A DNA stretch of 24,676 nucleotides from CAZEAC01 sp964510065 (GCA_964510065.1 CAZEAC010000066.1:1-24676); one strand, 5' to 3'. Shown: positions 7,827-16,559, counted from the stretch's first letter. Numbers and translations: made by a program. Notes: generated from the sequence alone by a model not told the origin.

Positions 7827-9974
7827 GTGAGAAAGTGCCGGGATACATATCACATGGAACGGCTGATGAATTTGGGAAGCACTGAACAATATAATTATAC
7901 TGCTTTGAAACGGGAATACGAGAGTATCTCTGAGTTGCCAGAGCCCACTTGGTCGGCGAGTGCAGTCGCACTTGCACGAAAGCGCTTTGGGATCACCGAA
8001 GACTATTCCATTCGAGACTGGCTTGTCGCCATTGTGGATCATATCACGAAGCATTATGACTCTCGCGAGCGTGCGCACATAAAGAGTCGGTACTACCGTC
8101 TGCTTTGCGAACGCAAATTTCTTCCCACCAGCGCCGCACTTTATAATTCAACACGCGGAAAGGGGAGTCTTTCCGGATGTATCGTGATTCCTCTTTCGGC
8201 GGATTTAGAAACGATAATTCGCAAGACCTATGCAGAAGTCCTTAGCATGCTGCGAAATGGAATCGGCGTCGGGTTAGACCTCTCGGTGCTGCCTCCTCGA
8301 TTGAGTGCTGACTCAACATGCGACCGCGCGAACCCGGGTCCAGTCGAAGTGCTGGTGTCTCTGGTACAGAGTGCCGAAGGAATCATGCGCTACTCCGGCC
8401 TCAAACGGGCTGCCTTTATGGGAGCGTTGCATCTCTCGCATCCTGATATTTTCGAATTTATTCATCTAAAGCTTGCCAAGCGCCTTTCGGGAGTAAATAT
8501 CTCGGTGAGTTTAGACAAGGATGAAAAAAGCGCCGTGCAGAATGGTACCATGCTGCGATGTGGCTGGCGCGATCAGAATGGGATGATTCGACCGTTATCG
8601 GCGAGCGACCTTGCGGAGATGCATCGGAGATCACAGTGCCGATCGGTTGAAGCTCCCGACTTGCGAGTGCAAGGACAAGCAGATGTTGTTTCAAACATTG
8701 CCGGCGTAGTCGGTGAGGTACGCGAGGGAATTGTATTTCTCGAGGCGCGTACAATTATGCGATGTATTGCTCGTGCCGCGCATCAATGTGGTGATCCGGG
8801 ATTAATTAATCTCGATGCTATTAATCGGGCCAACCCAACGTACTGCGTCGATTCCTCGCGACGCTTGGGTGAGGGAATTATAGAGGTGACCACTCCGTGT
8901 GGCGAGCAACCATTGCTTCCGTACGAAGTTTGCCATCTCGGTAGTATTAATGTACGTGCGTTCATGTCTCCGCGCAGCGTCATAGACTTTAAGAAGCTAC
9001 GCGAGGCTGTCCCGGTATGTGTGCAGATGATGGATGACATAGTTGAATGGAGTGACAGTGGACTGCAGCAGGCTACCGATGTAGCTCAGGCCAATCGAAA
9101 GATTGGAATTGGAATAATGGGGCTCGCTGATGCTCTCGCTGAGGCTGAGATACCTTATGATTCGGAGCAGGGACGGCACTTCGCCCGTGACGTTATGCAA
9201 TGCATCCATGAATCTGCGATTCAGACATCGTCTGTGTTGGCCCGCGATCGTGGAGCCTTTCTAAACTGGGGAACTTCGCGTCGAGCTGCCACGCTATCGG
9301 TACCGACTCGGCACGCGACGTTGACCACAATCGCGCCGACTGGACACATCTCTACGCTTGCCGGCTGCTCCAGTGGTATAGAGCCATATTTTGCGATTGA
9401 GTATGTGCGCAATGCTGCCGGCTTCCATATCGAAAGCTGTGACGTACTCACTCGAAAGCTTTCAAAGCTTGGCTATTCATTAAAAGAGTGGATTGAGGCA
9501 ACACGAAAGACGAATCCCGATTTCGCATTCTCTGGCACACTTTCCGACTTAAGTGATGCTCCCTCGAAAAACGAGTCGCTCAATCGGAGCTTGCGGCATA
9601 TGAAGCAAGTATTCAAAACTGCGCTTGAGATCTCGCCGCGCGACCATCTCATGATGGTGCGTGAGTTGCAGAAGTATGTCGATAACGGGATCAGTAAAAC
9701 AATAAATTTGCACAATTCCGCAACCGTAGAACATGTCTTGGAGATTGTAGACAGTGCGTTGGATATGGAGCTGAAAGGGATCACTTTGTATCGCGAAGGC
9801 TCCCTTGCCGAGCAGGCGTTGACCGTTGTCGAGTCGTGCCAACAATGCAAGACGAGTGCTTACCTTAGGCCAAATGATTGTGGCGGGCTTCTTTGCGATC
9901 GTGCGATAGGCGGGTGTGGATGGGGCACGTGTGAGCTAGTGAGTGACCAGGAATTGAGCAAGGAGAAGATATGA
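7827..9974 (+). CDS. nrdJ: Class II (adenosylcobalamin-type) ribonucleotide reductase-like protein with altered active-site motif
   Basis: This 715-aa protein has the class II reductase plan. C118 (LSGC) and C369 (YEVCHLGSIN) are the redox pair, C358 in the PCGEQPL motif is the thiyl-radical Cys, and E360 is the catalytic Glu. TIAPTGHIS at 501-509, GCSSGIEP at 513-520 and SKTINLHNSAT at 623-633 are family signatures. The tail carries C671, C674, C685, C690, C697 and C702, as in NrdJ zinc-ribbon/redox tails. The residue before PCGE, normally an active-site Asn, is T356. Family role: NDP or NTP to the 2'-deoxy form; the substitution makes different chemistry or reduced activity possible. The listed start is GTG 7827; ATG 7854 or 7866 are alternatives, none with a good ribosome-binding site. 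Overlaps the next gene by ATGA. Confidence 0.85.
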   Translation: MRKCRDTYHMERLMNLGSTEQYNYTALKREYESISELPEPTWSASAVALARKRFGITEDYSIRDWLVAIVDHITKHYDSRERAHIKSRYYRLLCERKFLPTSAALYNSTRGKGSLSGCIVIPLSADLETIIRKTYAEVLSMLRNGIGVGLDLSVLPPRLSADSTCDRANPGPVEVLVSLVQSAEGIMRYSGLKRAAFMGALHLSHPDIFEFIHLKLAKRLSGVNISVSLDKDEKSAVQNGTMLRCGWRDQNGMIRPLSASDLAEMHRRSQCRSVEAPDLRVQGQADVVSNIAGVVGEVREGIVFLEARTIMRCIARAAHQCGDPGLINLDAINRANPTYCVDSSRRLGEGIIEVTTPCGEQPLLPYEVCHLGSINVRAFMSPRSVIDFKKLREAVPVCVQMMDDIVEWSDSGLQQATDVAQANRKIGIGIMGLADALAEAEIPYDSEQGRHFARDVMQCIHESAIQTSSVLARDRGAFLNWGTSRRAATLSVPTRHATLTTIAPTGHISTLAGCSSGIEPYFAIEYVRNAAGFHIESCDVLTRKLSKLGYSLKEWIEATRKTNPDFAFSGTLSDLSDAPSKNESLNRSLRHMKQVFKTALEISPRDHLMMVRELQKYVDNGISKTINLHNSATVEHVLEIVDSALDMELKGITLYREGSLAEQALTVVESCQQCKTSAYLRPNDCGGLLCDRAIGGCGWGTCELVSDQELSKEKI

Positions 9975-11158
9975 GCGAAATAGTCAATCAAGCAAAGGCC
10001 TCGCCGTTGAGCGCGCATTCCTCAAAGAAACCTTTTCAGGGGGAGGTTTTTCCGCTTGCTATGAATGGGGCACGAGAATTAGAAAGTGAGGTATCAGCGA
10101 CTGGAGCGAATATGGCTACGACGAAACAGCAGCCTACCATAAGACTAGTCTCGCGAGAATGCTGCCCTACTACCGCGATACGCATTGATGACAAGATCTT
10201 TCACATGCTTTCCGACGCAAAGGAAGAAATAGTCCTCTCAGTGCCGCGATCTTTCTCAGAAGGACTGCGTCGTGATGGGTGGCTTCGCATGGAGCGCACG
10301 CGTTCCGAATTATCCGAGCGCTTTGAGATTTCCCCGGATGGTCGAATTCTCACGCGCGTTGACCGCGCAGAAATAGGTAAAATTATCGGTGAACATGGAT
10401 ATATTCGACTACGCACGATCGTGAGTGCCGCCATGCGCCAAGAGAAAGGTGTACTACTGCACTTTGAAGCTCCCGAAGGAGGTGAATATCAGGTATCACT
10501 GGGGAATCTCGCCGAGCTACCAAACGAACAGGAATGTTGGAAACAAATAACAGAGGTAACCGAGGAAATCGCACGCAGTCACACCGTAAATAAATTCGAG
10601 CACATTGCTTCGACGCCATGCGCCGCGCGGAGCGTTGTGCTCTCAAATACCAGCCCGGGCGGCGCGCCGCGCTACGACCTCCCGGGATTCTTGCTGGGGG
10701 AATATATGGACCATAATGTCATATGGAGGCCGGCTCCCGCTCCTGTTATTCACCATGGCAAGGGCAAAGAGTTTATTTTGGGACACAGTGAGTTGATACT
10801 GGTGCCCAATAATGCGCAGTATACTTTGGCCATTTCGGTCGATACCGAAGGAATGCCGAAGGAATGTTATGTTAATATTAATCTTGTTCCTCGGTCTCAG
10901 GCGAGAGGCTGGTCTTGGGAGGATCTCGAACTTGATATAAAGTTGACTGCTTCCTTTTCGCGAACGTGGGAGGCTATGCTTCTCGATGTTGATGAGTTTG
11001 AGGAAGCTTCGTTGTCAGGATCGCAGCGACGTATTGCATGCGACGAAGTCGCTCGTGTGTATGATGCCATAGAGAAGCGCACTTTTCCGTTTGCGTCGCC
11101 GTCTGAAGCGTGGCTTGGCCTTCCTGTAAACATACGTCCGCATTGCTCAATCGAGTAG
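9971..11158 (+). CDS. Protein with C-terminal DUF402 (nucleoside di/triphosphatase-like) domain
   Basis: The C-terminal section of this 395-aa protein, about 240-378, matches the DUF402 pattern: YVNI at 300-303, an acidic DLELDI at 318-323, LLDVDEFEEA at 337-346 and FPF at 372-374. DUF402 proteins studied in Gram-positive bacteria hydrolyse nucleoside di- or triphosphates with a metal. The first 240 residues do not match anything I know; they are longer than the usual N-terminal strand region and may form a separate domain. The ATG overlaps the reductase stop as ATGA, and AGGAG sits at 9961-9965, so translation is coupled to the reductase-like gene. That makes action on the same nucleotide substrate or product likely. 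The 3' end overlaps the convergent P-loop gene by 12 bp. Confidence 0.75.
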   Translation: MSEIVNQAKASPLSAHSSKKPFQGEVFPLAMNGARELESEVSATGANMATTKQQPTIRLVSRECCPTTAIRIDDKIFHMLSDAKEEIVLSVPRSFSEGLRRDGWLRMERTRSELSERFEISPDGRILTRVDRAEIGKIIGEHGYIRLRTIVSAAMRQEKGVLLHFEAPEGGEYQVSLGNLAELPNEQECWKQITEVTEEIARSHTVNKFEHIASTPCAARSVVLSNTSPGGAPRYDLPGFLLGEYMDHNVIWRPAPAPVIHHGKGKEFILGHSELILVPNNAQYTLAISVDTEGMPKECYVNINLVPRSQARGWSWEDLELDIKLTASFSRTWEAMLLDVDEFEEASLSGSQRRIACDEVARVYDAIEKRTFPFASPSEAWLGLPVNIRPHCSIE

Positions 11159-11896
11159 TTCGTTGGCAGCAAGCTGCGTTTGCCATGGATGGAGTGGCGC
11201 CCGCGGGATCGGCCACAAACCGCATTTTCTTAACTCCCGTAGAATAAGACCAACGCGAGTACGCTCACTTGCAACAGGTATTCGCACAACGTCGTAGCCT
11301 AAATCGTAATATGTTTCAGGCAAATTTTTGTCGAGATAATCCACTATTTTGGCTTCGTCCGCATGTCGCGCATCGTCAAGAACGAAAGGAAGCGGGCTTA
11401 GTACCACTACTTTGCGGTAGCGGCCCTGCAAACGGATGCCTTCAAAGTCCGCGAGGCTCTCACCATACAGTTTGCGGTAGGTTACAAGGTCGCCAAATCC
11501 ACGATCGAGGACCGTTGCATCCTCCGGCGCAAGGGTGTTTTCCTTTCGTAGCTGTCGGATGAGTACCTCGCGGTTTACCGCAGAGATGAACTTTTCACGC
11601 GATAGGTCAGGCTGTGAGCTTTTAAGTTCACGAATAACTTCACGTGCTGTTTCTGGAACTACAGTATATCCCAATTTACCAAGCGCGGTCGCGGTGGTTG
11701 ATTTTCCGGAACATGGGGCCCCAGTAAGTGCTATTCGAGGTGGTGTTTTTAGAGGCTGATCCCACGGCATGGCAACGTGTTGCGAAAGAGAATTAATCAT
11801 TCGAGCATCGTGCCAAATTAGGAGAATCCAATTGACCGCTATAAAGTCAGAGAAAGAAGAAGCAGCATCTTTCGGTAGGAGTGAATACTTGCGCAA
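11147..11896 (-). CDS. P-loop NTPase of the AAA_28 / NadR-kinase-like group
   Basis: The Walker A motif GAPCSGKST lies at 59-67, and a Walker B-like strand ends in VLDRG at 129-133. The overall pattern (PETAREVI at 81-88, a LSPLPF strand, then the lid) fits small nucleoside- or nicotinamide-riboside-kinase-like AAA_28 proteins, which phosphorylate small molecules. The frame opens with a TTG at 11896, but the true start is probably later: ATG 11800 or ATG 11770, the latter placing the P-loop about 17 residues in, as in relatives. None has a clear ribosome-binding site. It converges on the DUF402 gene with a 12-bp overlap. It may phosphorylate an intermediate of the neighbouring pathway; the substrate is unknown. 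Confidence 0.75.
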   Translation of the reverse strand: MRKYSLLPKDAASSFSDFIAVNWILLIWHDARMINSLSQHVAMPWDQPLKTPPRIALTGAPCSGKSTTATALGKLGYTVVPETAREVIRELKSSQPDLSREKFISAVNREVLIRQLRKENTLAPEDATVLDRGFGDLVTYRKLYGESLADFEGIRLQGRYRKVVVLSPLPFVLDDARHADEAKIVDYLDKNLPETYYDLGYDVVRIPVASERTRVGLILRELRKCGLWPIPRAPLHPWQTQLAANELLD

Positions 11897-11909
11897 GCCT
11901 CGTGTCGTG

Positions 11910-11924
11910 TCACACGTCGTGTGA
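11910..11924. promoter_or_regulatory. Small palindrome upstream of the P-loop NTPase gene
   Basis: Six-base arms TCACAC / GTGTGA flank GTC, set within a run of CGTGTCGTGT-like words. Its place just upstream of a leftward gene suggests an operator or promoter element. No factor can be named. Confidence 0.3.
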
Positions 11925-11960
11925 GCCGATTGCTGATGACACGAAGTAGCTTGGAAAGCT

Positions 11961-12145
11961 AAGGAACCTCTGAAAAACTATGTATTCCGTCTTCGCCGAC
12001 CTTTCGGCGATCTTTGCGAGAAGACTTGCCAGGAAAATTCTCGAAATAGCCCTGCTATTCCCGCGTCTTTCCCGGCATATTTTCTCGCAAATCTCATCCG
12101 AAATTCCAGCAAATCCAAAACGCCTAATATCTCGAAAGTTCCCTA
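11961..12145. repeat. Dispersed intergenic repeat, copy 2 (complete)
   Basis: The left end 11963-11980 is the exact reverse complement of 32-49 in copy 1. The segment 12094-12126 matches 1-33 directly. The right end beyond 12127 has diverged from copy 1. Between the ends are smaller hairpins, including CGCCGA-CCTT-TCGGCG and a TTTGCGAGA / TCTCGCAAA pair. No protein is encoded. It marks the border between the unusual cluster and the ordinary genes to its right. Confidence 0.75.
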
Positions 12146-12165
12146 AAAATGTTGAGATATTGCTG

Positions 12166-12498
12166 CTAGTATCGATCGAAATCAGGCATCGGCGTGGGTG
12201 TAGGATCGGCAGGAGTAATGTCCGTTGCGCTGGAGTTAGCGGTCTGTGCTTCCTCTGGAGCGACTTTCTCTTCTACCCAGTTAGCGGCGTCACCGACAGC
12301 TTCTGCGACCGTGTGGCCTACCTCTTTGGCACCCTTCGCGACTTTAACCGTGGCGCTATCAACAGCCGCTCCGGCACGCTCAAAGGGGCCACGCGGATCG
12401 TTGTGTGAACAGCCGCTCGCAATAGCCGCGGCAAGAAAAACTACAGGAATTAATGTGTTATGGCTTGGAATAGCGCGAAGACATCTCATGGAGCGCAT
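12166..12498 (-). CDS. Small lipoprotein
   Basis: The 110-aa product has a basic N-terminus, a hydrophobic stretch at 15-28 and a lipobox ending in C30 (AIASGC), so it should be lipidated and anchored in the cell envelope. The mature part has an Ala/Val/Lys-rich amphipathic helix (about 40-80), which loosely recalls entericidin-like or envelope-stress lipoproteins, and a Pro/Thr-rich C-terminal tail. It lies 30 bp downstream of the pyruvate carboxylase gene on the same strand and may be read through from it. Function unknown; a second in-frame Met at residue 4 is an alternative start. Confidence 0.75.
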   Translation of the reverse strand: MRSMRCLRAIPSHNTLIPVVFLAAAIASGCSHNDPRGPFERAGAAVDSATVKVAKGAKEVGHTVAEAVGDAANWVEEKVAPEEAQTANSSATDITPADPTPTPMPDFDRY

Positions 12499-12528
12499 GA
12501 TATCGCGAGCCTGATCGAAGCACCAGGT

Positions 12529-15500
12529 TCAAATAAGCTCGACAATAAGATCGCCAGCTTCAACGCGATTTCCCGCGTTCACCAGAATCTTTGAGACTTT
12601 CCCATCTGTGGGAGCACTAACCGCTGATTGCATCTTCATGGCTTCGATTACAAAGAGCTTCTGATCGCGTTTCACCAGGTCACCCTGTTTAATTGCGACT
12701 GCAACTAGCGCGCCGGCAAGAGGGGCGCCGACATGCTTTGTATTTTTGGGATCAGCCTTCACGTTACCAGAATGCTTAGGGGCAATTTTTTTGTCGCGAA
12801 CTTCAATACTTCGGCTTTGCCCATTCAGTTCAAAAAACACCGTGCGCATACCGTCTTCGCCGGGCTCGCTAATCGTGACAAGTGAAATATATAGGCGCTT
12901 GCCCTTTTCTATATCAACACTAATCTCTTCGCCTTCTTTAAGCCCATAAAAGAATGCCGGAGTTGGGAGTTTCGACAGATCTCCATATTGACGTAACGCG
13001 TCGGCATATTCGCGAACAACATGCGGGAAAAGCAGGTAGCTAAGCGCATCTCGCACTGAAGCCTCGTGTCCAAGAATCTCAGTGCAAGTCTTCCGCGCCG
13101 CCTCAATGTTCGCGCGCGGAGGCGTAGACTGTTTGGAAGCTGCCTTACCTTTTAAGACCTTTGCACGGAGCTCCTCGGGAAAACCTCCATAAGGAATTCC
13201 GAGGTCGCCCTGGAATAACTCAACTACAGAGCTTGGAAAATTAAGTTCGCTGGCTCGTTCTACGAGTTCCGTGGTGCTAAGGTTATTGGCGACCATAAAT
13301 ATCGCAAGATCGCCCACAACTTTTGAGCTCGGTGTTACTTTAATAATGCCGCCCAAGAGCGTGTTTATCTCAGCGTATGCATGCTTAAGCTTGGCCCACT
13401 GATTGCCAACGCCGAGCGCTTCGGCCTGTGGTCTAAAGTTTGAGTACTGTCCACCAGGAATTTCGGTAAGATAAACTTCACCGGTTGCTGAACGAAGATC
13501 GCTCTCAAATGGAGCATACATATCGCGCACACCTTCCCAGTATGCGCCGAAAGGATTGAGCGCCAGGAGATCGAGGCCTGTATCGCGATCGGTATTTTCG
13601 AGAGTCGCGACGAGCCCTTCAAGTGAAGGCTGGCTCGTAACTCCCGACATCGAGGAAAGTGCGCAGTCGACTATATCCACGTCGGCTTCGGCAGCTTTCA
13701 GGTAAGTCGCGATTTGGCCTCCGGCGGTGTCGTGGGTGTGGAGATGTATCGGCAGGTTGGTGACATCGCGAAGCGCGCGCAGCAGTGCAAGCGCGGACAT
13801 CGGCCGCAAAAGTCCGGCCATATCTTTAATCGCGATAATATCGGCACCTGCCTTCTCAAACTGCTTCACGAGCCCGCTATAGTAGCGCAGAGTGAACTTT
13901 CCAGAGGCGCCTTTCTGCTCTTCCTGGAGGACATCTCCGGTGTAACACAGCGCTACTTCGGCAAGTGCTTTGGTCTTTTTTACGGCATTAATTGCCGGAA
14001 GCATTTGCGGCAAATTATTAAAACAATCAAAAATTCGAAATATATCGATACCGGCCGAAGCCGATTCGGCCACGAAAGCCTCGACCAAGTTTTTCGGATA
14101 ATTGCTATAGCCAAGGATGTTTGCGCCACGAATCAGCATCTGTAACAAGATGTTAGGAGCAGCCTCGCGAATTCTTGCAAGCCGCTCCCAAGGATCTTCT
14201 TTTAAGAAGCGAAGGCAAACGTCGAATGTCGCTCCTCCCCACATCTCAAGTGAAAAGATTTGAGGTGCGGCAAAAGCGAACTGTCTCGCCACCTGCAACA
14301 TGTCATAACTTCGCACCCTTGTTGCGAGGAGCGACTGATGTGCGTCACGAAGCGTTGTATCGGTGATGAGAAGCCCGTCGTGCTCGCGAATCTCCTTAAG
14401 AAATCGCTTTTTGCCGAGTTTGAGTAATCGATCGCGCCAGCCAGAGGGAGGCTGCTCGACGGCCATCTGATTGGTGAGCGCCGGAATTTCTATCGAACGT
14501 TTAAGCACGGGACGCGCGATTCCGCGCATAAGCTCGTGACCGTTGATCGACACATCAGCAAGAAAATGAAGGATTCTATTTGCGCGGTCTTTTCTTGCGG
14601 TAAATTCAAAAAGCGCTGGAGTTTCGTCAATAAAAGTCGTGCTAACGTTTCCCTGAAGAAAGCTCTTGTGCGCTAAGATCTTTTCAAGAAATTGAATATT
14701 GTTTCTTACGCCTCTTATTCGAAATTCACTAAGGCAACGACGAAGCTTTCGCGATGCATCGAGCTGATCGCGACCACGCGCAGTGACTTTGACAAGTAGC
14801 GAATCGTAAAAAGGTGAAATTACCGCGCCGGTAAAGGCGGACCCGGCATCAAGCCGAATGCCGAAGCCCGATGCTGAGCGATAGGTGACAAGCTTTCCCG
14901 AATCAGGCTTGAAACTTTGCACAGGATCTTCGGTCGTGATGCGGCATTGAATTGCCACACCTTGTTGAGAAACTTTATCTTGAGTGAGTCCCAAGTCGCG
15001 CAACGACTTGCCGCCAGCGATTTTTATCTGGCTCTGAATAAGATCGATTCCGGTAATTTCCTCAGTTACCGTGTGCTCAACCTGAATTCGCGGATTAATT
15101 TCGATAAAGTAGAGTTTGCCCTTGGTATCAAGGAGAAACTCAGCGGTCGATGCCGAGCGCAGTCTCAGAGCTTTGCCAAGCGTAGTCGCGTATTTAAAGA
15201 GGTTGGCGCGGACTGCGGGAGTAATTGAGACTGCCGGGGCGCATTCGATTACTTTCTGATGACGCCTTTGCACCGAGCAATCGCGCTCAAAAAGATGTAC
15301 GACATTGCCGCGTCCGTCGCCAAGCAGCTGTACCTCGAGATGTTTCGGGTTTTGCACGTACTTCTCTAAATAAAGATCGGCTTTGCCAAATGCGGCTTCG
15401 GCTTCAGTGGAAGCGAGTACAAACGCATTTGCGAGCTCCTTTTCGTTTCGAACAACGCGCATGCCGCGACCACCGCCGCCAAAGGAAGCTTTAAATATTA

Positions 15501-16008
15501 ACGGATAGCCAGCTTTTTTGGCGAAGGCTTTTGCCTCCTGCAGCGAAGCGAGTCCCGTACTGCCGGGCACTGTTGGGATTCTGAGCGATTTCGCGAGCGC
15601 AAGCGTTTTTACCTTATCTCCCGCGATGGTCAGAGCCTTTTCGTCGGGTCCGATAAAAACAATCCGCGCCTGTTCGCAGGCCTTTTGAAGTTCGACTCTT
15701 TCCGAAAGAAAGCCGTAGCCTGGATGAATTGCATCGGCTCCGGCCATTTGTGCGATTCGAATTACTTCGGAGATATCCAGGTACGAGCGTACCGGGTTGC
15801 CGGCGCTCCCGATCTGGTATGCTTCGTCGGCTTTGTAGCGGTGTAAAGAATGGCGATCTTCATGGCTGTAAATCGCAACAGTGCCAAGCCCGAGTTCAGT
15901 ACAGGCACGAAAAATTCTAATGGCGATTTCGCCTCGGTTTGCTACCAGTATTTTCTTTATAGAGCGGCGATTATTCGGTCGAGTGCGCACCCGGTTGTTG
16001 TAGCGCAT
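12529..16008 (-). CDS. pyc: Pyruvate carboxylase, single-chain
   Basis: The 1159-aa enzyme carboxylates pyruvate to oxaloacetate using ATP, bicarbonate and biotin, refilling the citric acid cycle. It is full length for the single-chain form. The biotin carboxylase domain (18 to about 470) shows ILVANRGEIAIR, the Gly-rich ATP loop FGGGGRGM at 176-183 and the FIEINPRIQVEH motif. The carboxyltransferase domain begins near 546 with DTTLRDAHQS and has the carboxy-lysine motif IKDMAGLL (near 728) and metal-binding HLHTHD (near 755). The C-terminal biotinyl domain carries EAMKM with the biotin Lys at 1125. All key residues are intact. The ATG at 16008 lacks a clear ribosome-binding site; the conserved fold begins about residue 17, so a slightly later start is possible. 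Confidence 0.97.
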   Translation of the reverse strand: MRYNNRVRTRPNNRRSIKKILVANRGEIAIRIFRACTELGLGTVAIYSHEDRHSLHRYKADEAYQIGSAGNPVRSYLDISEVIRIAQMAGADAIHPGYGFLSERVELQKACEQARIVFIGPDEKALTIAGDKVKTLALAKSLRIPTVPGSTGLASLQEAKAFAKKAGYPLIFKASFGGGGRGMRVVRNEKELANAFVLASTEAEAAFGKADLYLEKYVQNPKHLEVQLLGDGRGNVVHLFERDCSVQRRHQKVIECAPAVSITPAVRANLFKYATTLGKALRLRSASTAEFLLDTKGKLYFIEINPRIQVEHTVTEEITGIDLIQSQIKIAGGKSLRDLGLTQDKVSQQGVAIQCRITTEDPVQSFKPDSGKLVTYRSASGFGIRLDAGSAFTGAVISPFYDSLLVKVTARGRDQLDASRKLRRCLSEFRIRGVRNNIQFLEKILAHKSFLQGNVSTTFIDETPALFEFTARKDRANRILHFLADVSINGHELMRGIARPVLKRSIEIPALTNQMAVEQPPSGWRDRLLKLGKKRFLKEIREHDGLLITDTTLRDAHQSLLATRVRSYDMLQVARQFAFAAPQIFSLEMWGGATFDVCLRFLKEDPWERLARIREAAPNILLQMLIRGANILGYSNYPKNLVEAFVAESASAGIDIFRIFDCFNNLPQMLPAINAVKKTKALAEVALCYTGDVLQEEQKGASGKFTLRYYSGLVKQFEKAGADIIAIKDMAGLLRPMSALALLRALRDVTNLPIHLHTHDTAGGQIATYLKAAEADVDIVDCALSSMSGVTSQPSLEGLVATLENTDRDTGLDLLALNPFGAYWEGVRDMYAPFESDLRSATGEVYLTEIPGGQYSNFRPQAEALGVGNQWAKLKHAYAEINTLLGGIIKVTPSSKVVGDLAIFMVANNLSTTELVERASELNFPSSVVELFQGDLGIPYGGFPEELRAKVLKGKAASKQSTPPRANIEAARKTCTEILGHEASVRDALSYLLFPHVVREYADALRQYGDLSKLPTPAFFYGLKEGEEISVDIEKGKRLYISLVTISEPGEDGMRTVFFELNGQSRSIEVRDKKIAPKHSGNVKADPKNTKHVGAPLAGALVAVAIKQGDLVKRDQKLFVIEAMKMQSAVSAPTDGKVSKILVNAGNRVEAGDLIVELI

Positions 16009-16112
16009 TGGTGAGCACGAGAGAAGAGTTATTCCCCGCGAATTTTGAGGTAGGGACAGGCTCCCTAAAAAATTGTTAAAACATGGTCCGCCTGTTACGA
16101 CCTGTGTTGGCG

Positions 16113-16412
16113 TCAGCGCCGAACGATGCGTTCTGCCGGTTCCGTCGGTGGCGATCGAAATTTGATCACCACTTTTTCATCGCGATGGAAGATCCCGCGG
16201 ATCATGAGCAGCAAGAAGGCAATTCCAACTGCCGCCCACCACGTCACCGGATTCCAACCGGCCCAGGGAACTACCATGTAATTCCACACAGCCCACGCGA
16301 GCGTCCCCCACATCGTCGCGCTGATAAAGCGGAAGAAATTGGAGAGCATGAAGAGAAGCGCGATGAACCCGAGCAGAATCGCGCCACCTCCAAACGCAAA
16401 CGCGCAGACCAA
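16113..16412 (-). CDS. Small integral membrane protein
   Basis: The 99-aa frame has hydrophobic spans at about 4-24, 28-50 and 58-76, a Trp-rich middle and a basic C-terminal tail, typical of a small three-span inner-membrane protein. It starts with TTG at 16412, supported by TAGGAG eight bases upstream. The same frame stays open upstream to the stop of the neighbouring 74-aa gene but offers no better start. No family is recognised. It lies 104 bp upstream of the pyruvate carboxylase gene on the same strand. Confidence 0.55.
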   Translation of the reverse strand: MVCAFAFGGGAILLGFIALLFMLSNFFRFISATMWGTLAWAVWNYMVVPWAGWNPVTWWAAVGIAFLLLMIRGIFHRDEKVVIKFRSPPTEPAERIVRR

Positions 16413-16559
16413 GAGGGCAGCTCCTAGCGCTGCGAGCGTGCCCTTAATGTAACTATTTATAATAACCTTTCTTTTGCAGCCCTTACTGGGGGATGCATTG
16501 AGAGAGCCTTCCCTCGCACCCTTTAAGCGCAGAATCGAGTGAAGTGTAAGGATGGCGGA

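Noticed and set aside
12194..12514. Rightward 106-codon frame opposite the lipoprotein gene
   Set aside because: The leftward frame has a signal peptide and lipobox; the rightward one is explained as its antisense.
16047..16072. Possible intrinsic terminator with AGGGA / TCCCT arms next to a run of A
   Set aside because: For the leftward genes the T-run would come before the stem, not after it, and no rightward gene is upstream.
16083..16427. Rightward 114-codon frame opposite the small membrane protein
   Set aside because: It is the antisense of a hydrophobic three-span frame with a good ribosome-binding site; its Arg/Pro/Glu-rich product looks like a shadow.
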